Below, piece by piece: positions 41,001 through 53,916 of a stretch of DNA of 64,000 nt. The position numbers were made by a program, and so were the translations under genes. Positions within the stretch are counted from its first letter, which is position 1. Each line of letters opens with the position of its first letter. The notes beneath the pieces are model-generated. The model was not told the DNA's origin. It worked only from the letters and a program-made list of their open reading frames with translations, and ran no database searches. Source of the stretch: Amaranthus tricolor (taxonomy: Eukaryota > Streptophyta > Magnoliopsida > Caryophyllales > Amaranthaceae); the NCBI RefSeq assembly GCF_026212465.1, contig NC_080061.1, positions 23,563,295-23,627,294 of the forward strand, written 5' to 3'.

Positions 41001-42500
41001 TATTCATCATTCATTCTTCAACGATCATCGATCCTTGTTCACTCTTCATTGTTCATTCTTCATTGATCATTGATCCTTTTTCATTCTTCGTCGTTCATTT
41101 TTCAATGATCATTGATCTTTGTACATTCTTCATCGTTCTTTCTTCATTGATCTTTGATCCTTGTTCATTATTCATCAATCATTGTTCAATGATTGTTGAT
41201 CCTTGTTCATTATTCATCATTCATTCTTCAATGATCATTGATTCTTTTACATTGTTCATCGTTCATTCGCGAATGATCATTCATCCTTGTTCATTATACA
41301 TCGATCATTGTTCAATGATCATTGATCCTTGTTCATTATTGATCATTCATTCTTAAATGAACATTGATCCTTGTTTATTATTCATCAATCGTTATTCAAT
41401 GATCATTGATCCTTTTTCATTATTCATCGTTCATTCTTCAACAATCATTTATCCTTGTACATTCTTCAATGGTCATCGATACTTGTTCATTACTCATCGT
41501 TTATTCTTCGTTGATAATTAATCATTGTTCATTCTTCATCGTTCATTCTTCAATGATCATTGATCCTTGTTCATTATTAATTGATCATTGTTCAATGATC
41601 ATTGATCCTTGTTCATTATTGATCATTCATTCTTAAATGAACATTGATCCTTGTTCATTCTTCATCTCTCATTCTTCATTGATCATTGATCCTTGTTCAT
41701 TCTTCACCGTTCATTGTTCAATGATCATTGATCCTTGTTTATTATTCATCAATCGTTGTTCAATGATCATTGATCCTTTTTCATTATTCATTGTTCATTC
41801 TTCAACAATCATTTATCCTTGTACATTCTTCAATGGTCATCGATCCTTGTTCATTATTCATCGTTTATTCTTCGTTGATAATTAATCATTGTTCATTCTT
41901 CATCGTTCATTCTTCAATGATCATTGATCCTTGTTCATTATTAATTGATCATTGTTCAATGATCATTGATCCTTGTTCAATGATCATTTATCCTTGTTCA
42001 TTATTCATCATTCATTCTTCAATGATCATTAATCCTTGTTCATTCTTCATCGTTCATTCTTCATTGATCGTTGATCCTTGTTCATTCTTCATCGTTCATT
42101 TTTCAATGATCATTGATCTTTGTACATTCTTCATCGCTCATTCTTCAATGATCATTGATCGTTCTTCATTATTCATCGTTCAATCTTCATTGATCATTGA
42201 TCCTTGTTCATTCTTCATCGTTCATTCTTCAATGATCATTGAACCTTGTGCATTATTTATCGTTCATTCTTCAATGATCATTGATCCTTGTACATTCTTC
42301 ATCGTTCATTCTTCATTGATAATTGATCCTTGTTCATTCTTGATCGTTCATTCTTCAATGATCATTGATCCTTGTACATTCTTCATCGTTCATTCTTCAA
42401 TGATCATTGATCCTTGTTCATTATTCATCGTTCCTTCTTCATTGATCATTGATCCGTGTTCATTCTTCATCGTTCATTCTTCAATGATCATTGATCCTTA
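38069..42500 (+). repeat. HOR D, copy D1 (4432 bp mosaic)
   Basis: It opens with B-like sequence (38069 to about 39130, including the 28-mer before ATGGTCATC). A D-specific part follows (about 39130-39700), then a C-like part (39711-40368) and an A-like part (about 40396-41100, similar to 2753-3600). It closes with C-like sequence, including most of a C unit (from about 41600). The whole repeats at +4432. The 56-bp monomer at 38800 and TTCATCCGTC near 39357 are D marks. Confidence 0.87.
38800..38855 (+). repeat. 56-bp long monomer (example)
   Basis: One complete 14-mer (TCGTTCATTCTTCA) is duplicated in place, giving 42 + 14 bp. It recurs 4432 bp downstream at 43232-43287, as expected for the D tandem duplication. 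Confidence 0.88.
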
Positions 42501-45500
42501 TTGATTATTCATTTCATCTATCATTGTTCAATGGTCATTGATCCTTGTTCATTGTTCGTCGTTCATTCTTCATTGATCATTGATCCTTGTTCATTCATCA
42601 TCGTTCATTCTTCAATGATCATTGATCCTTGTACATTCTTCATCGTTAATTCTTCATTGATAATTAATCCTTGTTCATTCTTCATCGTTCATTTTTCAAT
42701 GATCATTGATCCTTGTCCATTCTTCATCGTTCATTCTTCAATGATCAATTATCCTTGTTCATTGTTCATCGTTCATTCTTCATTGATCATTGATCCGTGT
42801 TCATTCTTCATCGTTCATTCTTCAATGATCATTGATCCTTATTTATTATTCATCGATCGTTGTTCATTATGCATCAATTTATTCTTCATTGATCATTGAT
42901 CCTTGTTCATTCTTTATAGTTCATTCTTCAATGATCATTGATCTTTGTACAATCTTGATCGTTCATTCTTCAATGATCAATGATCATTGATCCTTGTTCA
43001 TTATTCATCGTTCATTCGTCATTGATCATTGATCCTTGTTTATTCTTCATCGTTCATTGTTCAATGATCATTGATCCTTGTTTATTATTCATCAATCGTT
43101 GTTCAATGATCATAGATCCTTTTTAATTATTCATCGTTCATTCTTCAATGATCATTGATCCTTGTACATTCTTCAATGGTCATCGATCCTTGTTCATTAT
43201 TCATCGTTCATTCTTCATTGATCATTAATCATTGTTCATTCTTCATCGTTCATTCTTCATCGTTCATTCTTCAATGATCATTGATCCTTGTTCATTATTC
43301 ATTGATCATTGTTCCATAATCGTTATTCCTTGTTCATTATTCATCATTCATTTTTCAATGATCATTGATCCTTGTTTATTCTTCATCGTTCATTCTTCAT
43401 TGATCGTTGATCCTTGTTCATTCTTCATCGTTCATTCTTCAATGATCATTGATCTTTGTACATTCTTCATCGTTCATTCTTCAATGATCATTGATCGTTC
43501 TTCATTATTCATCGTTCAATCTTCATTGATCATTGATCCTTGTTCATTCTTTAATGATCATTGAACCTTGTTCATTATTCATCGATCGTTGTTCAATGAT
43601 CATTGATCCTTGTTCATTATTCATCGTTCATTCTTAAATGATTGTTGATCCTTGTTCATTCTTCATCGTTCATTCTTCAATGATCATTGATCCTTGTACA
43701 TTCTTAATCGTTCATTCTTCAATGATCATTGATCCTTGTTTATTATTCATCGTTCATTCTTCATTGATCATTGATCCTTGTTCATTCTTCATCCGTCATT
43801 CTTCAATGATCATTGATTCTTGTTGATTATTCATCGATCATTGTTCAAAGATCATTGATCCTTGTTCATTATACATCAATTCTTTCTTCATTGATCATTG
43901 TTCCTTGTTCATTCTTCATCTTTCATTCTTCACTGATCATTGATCCTTGTACATTCTTCATCGTTCATTCTTCAATGATCATTTATCCTTGTTCATTATT
44001 AATCCTTCATTCTTCATTGATCATTGATCCTTGTTCATTGTTCATCGTTCTTTCTTCATTGATCTTTGATCCTTGTTCATTATACATCGATCATTGTTCA
44101 ATGATCATTGATCCTTGTTCATTATTGATCATTCATTCTTAAATGAACATTGATCCTTGTTCATTCTTCATCTCTCATTCTTCATTGATCATTGATCCTT
44201 GTTCATTCTTCACCGTTCATTGTTCAATGATCATTGATCCTTGTTTATTACTCATCAATCGTTGTTCAATGATCATTGATCCTTTTTCATTATTCATCGT
44301 TCATTCTTCAACAATCATTTATCCTTGTACATTCTTCAATGGTCATCGATCCTTGTTCATTATTCATCGTTTATTCTTCGTTAATAATTAATAATTGTTC
44401 ATTCTTCATCGTTCATTCTTCAATGATCATTGATCCTTGTTCATTATTAATTGATCATTGTTCAATGATCATTGATCCTTGTTCAATGATCATTTATCCT
44501 TGTTCATTATTCATCATTCATTCTTCAATGATCATTAATCCTTGTTCATTCTTCATCGTTCATTCTTCATTGATCGTTGATCCTTGTTCATTCTTCATCG
44601 TTCATTTTTCAATGATCATTGATCTTTGTACATTCTTCATCGCTCATTCTTCAATGATCATTGATCGTTCTTCATTATTCATCGTTCAATCTTCATTGAT
44701 CATTGATCCTTGTTCATTCTTCATCGTTCATTCTTCAATGATCATTGAACCTTGTGCATTATTCATCGTTCATTCTTCAATGATCATTGATCCTTATTGA
44801 TTATTCAGGATCATTGTTCAACGATCATTGATCGTTGTTCATTATGAATCAAATCATTCTTCATTGATCATTGATCCTTGTTCATTGTTCATCGTTCATT
44901 CTTCAATGATCATTGATCCTTGTTCATTATTCATCAATCATTGTACAATGAACATTGATCCTTGTTCATTACTCATCGTTAATTCTTCAATTATCATTGA
45001 TTCTTGTACATTCTTCATCGTTCATTCGTCAATGATCAATTATCCTTGTTCATTTTTCATCGATCATTGTTCAACGATCATTGATAGTTGTTCATTAAGC
45101 ACCAAATCATTCTTCATTGATCATTGATCCTTGTTCATTATTCATTGTTCATTCTTCAATGATTATTGATCCTTGTTCATTATTCATCAATCATTGTTCA
45201 ATGATCATTGATCCTTGTTCATTATTCTTCGTTCATTCATTAATGATCATTGATCCTAGTACATTCTTCATCGTCCATTCGTCAATGGTCGTCGATCCTT
45301 GTTCATTATTCATCGTTCATTCTTCATTGATCATTAATCATTGTTCATTCTTCATCGCTCATTCTTCAATGATCATTGATCCTTGTTCATTATTCATTGA
45401 TCATTGTTCAATGATCTTTAATGATTGTTCATTATTCATCATTCATTCTTCAACGATCATCGATCCTTGTTCACTCTTCATTGTTCATTCTTCATTGATC

Positions 45501-46123
45501 ATTGATCCTTTTTCATTCTTCGTCGTTCATTTTTCAATGATCATTGATCTTTGTACATTCTTCATCGTTCTTTCTTCATTGATCTTTGATCCTTGTTCAT
45601 TATTCATCAATCATTGTTCAATGATTGTTGATCCTTGTTCATTATTCATCATTCATTCTTCAATGATCATTGATTCTTTTACATTGTTCATCGTTCATTC
45701 GCGAATGATCATTCATCCTTGTTCATTATACATCGATCATTGTTCAATGATCATTGATCCTTGTTCATTATTGATCATTCATTCTTAAATGAACATTGAT
45801 CCTTGTTTATTATTCATCAATCGTTATTCAATGATCATTGATCCTTTTTCATTATTCATCGTTCATTCTTCAACAATCATTTATCCTTGTACATTCTTCA
45901 ATGGTCATCGATACTTGTTCATTACTCATCGTTTATTCTTCGTTGATAATTAATCATTGTTCATTCTTCATCGTTCATTCTTCAATGATCATTGATCCTT
46001 GTTCATTATTAATTGATCATTGTTCAATGATCATTGATCCTTGTTCAATGATCATTTATCCTTGTTCATTATTCATCATTCATTCTTCAATGATCATTAA
46101 TCCTTGTTCATTCTTCATCGTTC
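42501..46123 (+). repeat. HOR D, copy D2 (incomplete second copy)
   Basis: It follows D1 at +4432 with no difference in the stretches compared, then breaks off near 46123, where it jumps back to sequence homologous to 43672. The break lies in a shared monomer, as expected of unequal exchange. Confidence 0.87.
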
Positions 46124-48575
46124 ATTCTTCAATGATCATTGATCCTTGTACATTCTTAATCGTTCATTCTTCAATGATCATTGATCCTTGTTTATTATTC
46201 ATCGTTCATTCTTCATTGATCATTGATCCTTGTTCATTCTTCATCCGTCATTCTTCAATGATCATTGATTCTTGTTGATTATTCATCGATCATTGTTCAA
46301 AGATCATTGATCCTTGTTCATTATACATCAATTCTTTCTTCATTGATCATTGTTCCTTGTTCATTCTTCATCTTTCATTCTTCACTGATCATTGATCCTT
46401 GTACATTCTTCATCGTTCATTCTTCAATGATCATTTATCCTTGTTCATTATTAATCCTTCATTCTTCATTGATCATTGATCCTTGTTCATTGTTCATCGT
46501 TCTTTCTTCATTGATCTTTGATCCTTGTTCATTATACATCGATCATTGTTCAATGATCATTGATCCTTGTTCATTATTGATCATTCATTCTTAAATGAAC
46601 ATTGATCCTTGTTCATTCTTCATCTCTCATTCTTCATTGATCATTGATCCTTGTTCATTCTTCACCGTTCATTGTTCAATGATCATTGATCCTTGTTTAT
46701 TACTCATCAATCGTTGTTCAATGATCATTGATCCTTTTTCATTATTCATCGTTCATTCTTCAACAATCATTTATCCTTGTACATTCTTCAATGGTCATCG
46801 ATCCTTGTTCATTATTCATCGTTTATTCTTCGTTAATAATTAATAATTGTTCATTCTTCATCGTTCATTCTTCAATGATCATTGATCCTTGTTCATTATT
46901 AATTGATCATTGTTCAATGATCATTGATCCTTGTTCAATGATCATTTATCCTTGTTCATTATTCATCATTCATTCTTCAATGATCATTAATCCTTGTTCA
47001 TTCTTCATCGTTCATTCTTCATTGATCGTTGATCCTTGTTCATTCTTCATCGTTCATTTTTCAATGATCATTGATCTTTGTACATTCTTCATCGCTCATT
47101 CTTCAATGATCATTGATCGTTCTTCATTATTCATCGTTCAATCTTCATTGATCATTGATCCTTGTTCATTTTTCATCGTTCATTCTTCAATGATCATTGA
47201 ACCTTGTGCATTATTCATCGTTCATTCTTCAATGATCATTGATCCTTATTGATTATTCAGGATCATTGTTCAACGATCATTGATCGTTGTTCATTATGAA
47301 TCAAATCATTCTTCATTGATCATTGATCCTTGTTCATTGTTCATCGTTCATTCTTCAATGATCATTGATCCTTGTTCATTATTCATCAATCATTGTACAA
47401 TGAACATTGATCCTTGTTCATTACTCATCGTTAATTCTTCAATTATCATTGATTCTTGTACATTCTTCATCGTTCATTCGTCAATGATCAATTATCCTTG
47501 TTCATTTTTCATCGATCATTGTTCAACGATCATTGATAGTTGTTCATTAAGCACCAAATCATTCTTCATTGATCATTGATCCTTGTTCATTATTCATTGT
47601 TCATTCTTCAATGATTATTGATCCTTGTTCATTATTCATCAATCATTGTTCAATGATCATTGATCCTTGTTCATTATTCTTCGTTCATTCATTAATGATC
47701 ATTGATCCTAGTACATTCTTCATCGTCCATTCGTCAATGGTCATCGATCCTTGTTCATTATTCATCGTTCATTCTTCATTGATCATTAATCATTGTTCAT
47801 TCTTCATCGCTCATTCTTCAATGATCATTGATCCTTGTTCATTATTCATTGATCATTGTTCAATGATCTTTAATGATTGTTCATTATTCATCATTCATTC
47901 TTCAACGATCATCGATCCTTGTTCATTCTTCATTGTTCATTCTTCATTGATCATTGATCCTTTTTCATTCTTCGTCGTTCATTTTTCAATGATCATTGTT
48001 CTTTGTACATTCTTCATCGTTCTTTCTTCATTGATCTTTGATCCTTGTTCATTATTCATCAATCATTGTTCAATGATTGTTGATCCTTGTTCATTATTCA
48101 TCATTCATTCTTCAATGATCATTGATTCTTTTACATTGTTCATCGTTCATTCGCGAATGATCATTCATCCTTGTTCATTATACATCGATCATTGTTCAAT
48201 GATCATTGATCCTTGTTCATTATTGATCATTCATTCTTAAATGAACATTGATCCTTGTTTATTATTCATCAATCGTTATTCAATGATCATTGATCCTTTT
48301 TCATTATTCATCGTTCATTCTTCAACAATCATTTATCCTTGTACATTCTTCAATGGTCATCGATACTTGTTCATTACTCATCGTTTATTCTTCGTTGATA
48401 ATTAATCATTGTTCATTCTTCATCGTTCATTCTTCAATGATCATTGATCCTTGTTCATTATTAATTGATCATTGTTCAATGATCATTGATCCTTGTTCAA
48501 TGATCATTTATCCTTGTTCATTATTCATCATTCATTCTTCAATGATCATTAATCCTTGTTCATTCTTCATCGTTC
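46124..48575 (+). repeat. HOR D, copy D3 (2452-bp tandem copy)
   Basis: It repeats 43672-46123 at +2452. The front half matches closely. The rear half has several substitutions against D1/D2, for example GGTCATCG near 47743 versus GGTCGTCG, and ATTGTTCTTTG near 47997 versus ATTGATCTTTG. Confidence 0.85.
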
Positions 48576-51240
48576 ATTCTTCATTGATCGTTGATCCTTG
48601 TTCATTCTTCATCGTTCATTTTTCAATGATCATTGATCTTTGTACATTCTTCATCGCTCATTCTTCAATGATCATTGATCGTTCTTCATTATTCATCGTT
48701 CAATCTTCATTGATCATTGATCCTTGTTCATTCTTCATCGTTCATTCTTCAATGATCATTGAACCTTGTGCATTATTCATCGTTCATTCTTAAATGATCG
48801 TTGATCCTTGTTCATTCTGCATCGTTCATTCTTCAATGATCATTGATCATTGTACATTCTTAATCGTTCATTCTTCAATGATCATTGATCCTTGTTTATT
48901 ATTCATCGTTCATTCTTCATTGATCATTGATCCTTGTTCATTCTTCATCCTTCATTCTTCAATGATTATTGATCCTTGTTGATTTTTCATCGATCATTGT
49001 TCAAAGATCATTGATCCTTTTTCATTATGCATCAATTCATTCTTCATTGATCATTGATCCTTGTTCATTCTTCATCGTTCATTCTTCACTGACCATTGAT
49101 CCTTGTACATTCTTCATCGTTCATTCTTTAATGATCATTAATCCTTGTTCATTATTAATTGTTCATTCTTCATTGATCATTGATCCTTGTTCATTGTTCA
49201 TCGTTCATTCTTCAATGATCATTGATCCTTGTTCATTATTCTTCAATCATTGTTCAATCATGGTTGATCCTTGTTCATTATTCATCGTTCATTCTTCAAT
49301 GATCATTGATTCTTTTACATTCTTCATCGTTCATTCGCCAATGATCATTGATCCTTGTTCATTATTCATTGATCATTGTTCAATGATCATTGATCCTTGT
49401 TCATTATTCATCATTCATTCTTCAATGAACATTGATTCTTGTTCATTCTTCATTGATCATTGATCCTTGTTCATTCTTCATCGTTCATTCTTCAATGATC
49501 ATTGATCCTTGTACATTCTTCATAGTTCATTTGTCAATGATCATTGATCCTTGTTCATTACTAATCGTTCATTCTTCATTTATCATTGATCTGTGTTCAT
49601 TCTTCATCGTTCATTCTTCAATGATCATTGATCCTTATTGATTATTCAGGATCATTGTTCAACGATCATTGATCGTTGTTCATTATGAATCAAATCATTC
49701 TTCATTGATCATTAATCCTTGTTCATTGTTCATCGTTCATTCTTCAATGATCATTGATCCTTGTTCATTATTCATCAATCATTGTACGATGAACATTGAT
49801 CCTTGTTTATTACTCATCGTTAATTCTTCAATTATCATTGATTCTTGTACATTCTTCATCGTTCATTCGTCAATGATCATTGATCCTTGTTCATTTTTCA
49901 TCGATCATTGTTCAACGATCATTAATGGTTGTTCATTAAGCACCAAATCATTCTTCATTGATCATTGATCCTTGTTCATTATTCATTGTTCATTCTTCAA
50001 TGATTATTGATCCTTGTTAATTATTCATCAATCATTGTTCAATGATCATTGATCCTTGTTCATTATTCTTCGTTCATTCATTAATGATCATTGATCCTAG
50101 TACATTCTTCATCGTCCATTCGTCAATGGTCATCGATCCTTGTTCATTATTCATCGTTCATTCTTCATTGATCATTAATCATTGTTCATTCTTCATCGCT
50201 CATTCTTCAATGATCATTGATCCTTGTTCATTATTCATTGATCATTGTTCAATGATCTTTAATGATTGTTCATTATTCATCATTCATTCTTCAACGATCA
50301 TCGATCCTTTTTCATTCTTCGTCGTTCATTTTTCAATGATCATTGATCTTTGTACATTCTTCATCATTCATTCTTCGATGATCATTGATCGTTGTTCATT
50401 ATTCATCGTTCATTCTTCATTGATCATTGATCCTTGTTCATTCTTCATCGTTTATTCTTTAAGGATCATTGATCCTTGTTCATTATTCATTGATCATTGT
50501 TCAATGATCATTGATCCTTGTTCATTATTTATCGTTCATTCTTAAATGATTATTGATCCTTGTTCATTCTTCATCGTTCATTCATCAATGATCATTGATC
50601 CTTGTACATTCTTAATCGTTCATTCTTCAACGATCATTGATCCTTGTTCATTATTCATCGTTCATTCTTCATTGATCATTGATCCTTGTTCATTCTTCAT
50701 TGTTCATTCTTCAATGATCATTGATCCTTTTTTATTATTCATCGATCATTTTTCAACGATCATTGATCATTGTTGATTATGCAACAATTCATTGTTCATT
50801 GATCATTGATCCTTGTTCATTCTTCATCGTTCATTCTTCAATGATCATTGATCCTTGTACATTCTTCAATGATCATTGATCCATGTTCATTCTTCATCGT
50901 TCAATCTTCAATGATCATTGATCCTTGTTGATTATTCATCGATCATTGTTCAAAGATCATTGATTCGTGTTCATTATACATCAATTCATTCTTCATTGAT
51001 CATTGATTTTTATTCATTCTTCATCATTCATTCTTCAATGATCATTGATCCTTGTACATTCTTCATCGTTCATTCTTCAATGATCATTGATCGTTGTTCA
51101 TTATTCATCGTTCATTCTTCATATATCATTGATCCTTGTTCATTCTTCATCGTTCATTCTTCAATGATCATTGATCCTTGTTCATTATTAATCGGTCATT
51201 GTTCAATGATCATTGATTTTTTTTATTATTCATCATTCAT
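48576..51240 (+). repeat. Diverged D-like and unassigned monomers
   Basis: 48576 to about 48780 continues C-like sequence. 48794-50360 resembles D (39206-41100) with many substitutions and monomer losses; for example, its 49669-49968 part matches 47280-47579 at +2389. Beyond about 50360 I see only monomers in an order I could not match to a named HOR, until E begins. No gene is present. This may be an older, less homogenised form of D. Confidence 0.75.
50855..50882 (+). repeat. 28-bp short monomer (example)
   Basis: Heptamers 3 and 4 are missing: the TTGTACATTCTTCA half is followed directly by ATGATCATTGATCC. The same 14-bp loss occurs near 13460 in block B, once per C unit before ATGGTCATC, and near 57252 in block F. 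Confidence 0.85.
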
Positions 51241-53916
51241 TGTTCAATGATCATTGATCCTTTTACATTCTTCATCGTCCATTGGTCAATGATTATTGAT
51301 CCTTGTTCATTATTCATCGTTCATTCTTCATGGATCATTAATCCTTGTTAATTCTTCATCGTTCATTCTTCAATGATCATTGATCCTTGTTCATTATTCA
51401 TCAATCATTGTTCAATCATCATTGATCCTTGTTCATTATTCATCGTTCATTGTTCAATGATCATTGATCCGTTTACATTCTTCATCGTCCATTGGTCAAT
51501 GGTCATCGATCCTTGTTCATTATTCATCGTTCATTCTTCATTGATCATTAATCCTTGTTAATTCTTCATCGTTCATTCTTCAATGATCATTGATCCTTGT
51601 TCATTATTCATTGATCATTGTTCTATGATCATTGATCCGTGTTCATGATTCATCATTCATTCTTCAATGATCATTGATCCTCGTTCATTCTTCATTAATC
51701 ATTGAACCATGTTCATTCTTCATAATTCATTCTTCAATGATCATTGATCTTTGTACATTTTTCATCGTTCATTCTTCAATGATCATTGATCCTTTATCAT
51801 TATTCATCGTTCATTCTTCATTGATCATTGATCCTTGTTCATTCTTCATCGTTCATTCTTCAATGATCATTGATCGTTGTTCATTATTCATCGTTCATTC
51901 TTCATTGATCATTTATCCTTGTTCATTCTTCATCGTTCATTCTTCAATGATCATTGATCCTTGTTCATTATTCATCAATCATCGTTCAATCATGATTGAT
52001 CCTTGGTCATTATTCATCGTTCATTCTTCAATAATCATTGATTCTTGTACATTCTTCATCGTTCATTCGTCAATGGTCATTGATCCTTGTTCATTATTCA
52101 TCTTTCATTCTTCATTGATCATTGATCCTTGTTCATTTTTATATCGTTCATTCTTCAATGATCATTGATCCTTGTTCATTATTCATCGATCATTGTTCAA
52201 TGATCATTGATCTTTTTTCATTATTCATCGTTCATTGTTCAATGATCATTGATCCTTTTACATTCTTCATCGTCCATTGGTCAATGATTATTGATCCTTG
52301 TTCATTATTCATCGTTCATTCTTCATGGATCATTAATCCTTGTTAATTCTTCATCGTTCATTCTTCAATGATCATTGATCCTTGTTCATTATTCATCAAT
52401 CATTGTTCAATCATCATTGATCCTTGTTCATTATTCATCGTTCATTGTTCAATGATCATTGATCCGTTTACATTCTTCATCGTCCATTGGTCAATGGTCA
52501 TCGATCCTTGTTCATTATTCATCGTTCATTCTTCATTGATCATTAATCCTTGTTAATTCTTCATCGTTCATTCTTCAATGATCATTGATCCTTGTTCATT
52601 ATTCATTGATCATTGTTCTATGATCATTGATCCGTGTTCATGATTCATCATTCATTCTTCAATGATCATTGATCCTCGTTCATTCTTCATTAATCATTGA
52701 ACCATGTTCATTCTTCATAATTCATTCTTCAATGATCATTGATCTTTGTACATTTTTCATCGTTCATTCTTCAATGATCATTGATCCTTTATCATTATTC
52801 ATCGTTCATTCTTCATTGATCATTGATCCTTGTTCATTCTTCATCGTTCATTCTTCAATGATCATTGATCGTTGTTCATTATTCATCGTTCATTCTTCAT
52901 TGATCATTTATCCTTGTTCATTCTTCATCGTTCATTCTTCAATGATCATTGATCCTTGTTCATTATTCATCAATCATCGTTCAATCATGATTGATCCTTG
53001 GTCATTATTCATCGTTCATTCTTCAATAATCATTGATTCTTGTACATTCTTCATCGTTCATTCGTCAATGGTCATTGATCCTTTTTCATTATTCATCTTT
53101 CATTCTTCATTGATCATTGATCCTTGTTCATTTTTATATCGTTCATTCTTCAATGATCATTGATCCTTGTTCATTATTCATCGATCATTGTTCAATGATC
53201 ATTGATCTTTTTTCATTATTCATCGTTCATTGTTCAATGATCATTGATCCTTTTACATTCTTCATCGTCCATTGGTCAATGGTCATCGATCCTTTTTCAT
53301 TATTCATCGTTCATTCTTCATTGATCATTAATCCTTGTTCATTCTTCATCGTTCATTCTTCAATGATCATTGATCCTTGTTCATTAATCATTGATCATTG
53401 TTCAATGATCATTGATCCTTGTTCATTCTTCATCTTTCATTCTTCATTGATCATTAATCCTTGTTAATTCCTCATCGTTCATTCTTCAATGATCATTGAT
53501 CCTTGTTCATTATTCATTGATCATTGTTCTATGATCATTGATCCTTGTTCATGATTCATCATTCATTCTTCAATGATCATTTATTCTCGTTCATTCTTCG
53601 TTAATCATTGAACCTTGTTCATTCTTCATAATTCATTCTTCAATGATCATTGATCTTTTTACATTTTTCATTGTTCATTCTTCAATGATCATTGATCCTT
53701 GTTCATTCTTCATCGTTCATTCTTCAATGATCATTGATCCTCGTTAATTCTTCATTGATCATTGATCCTTGTTCATTCTTCATCGTTCATTCTTCAATGA
53801 TCATTGATCGTTGTACATTCTTCATCGTTCATTCTTCAATGCTCATTGATCCTTGTTCATTATTCATCAATCATTGTTCAATGATCATTGATACTTGTTC
53901 ATTATTCATCGTTCAT
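51241..53916 (+). repeat. HOR E, copy E1 (2676 bp; 995 + 995 + 686)
   Basis: 51241-52235 and 52236-53230 are tandem 995-bp copies, followed by a 686-bp tail. The whole recurs at +2676. The marks CCATTGGTCAATG, GATCCTCGTTC and TTTTTATATCG are confined to E-type sequence. E1b has a private CCTTTTTCATTATTC near 53081, where E1a and both E2 copies have CCTTGTTC. Confidence 0.9.
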
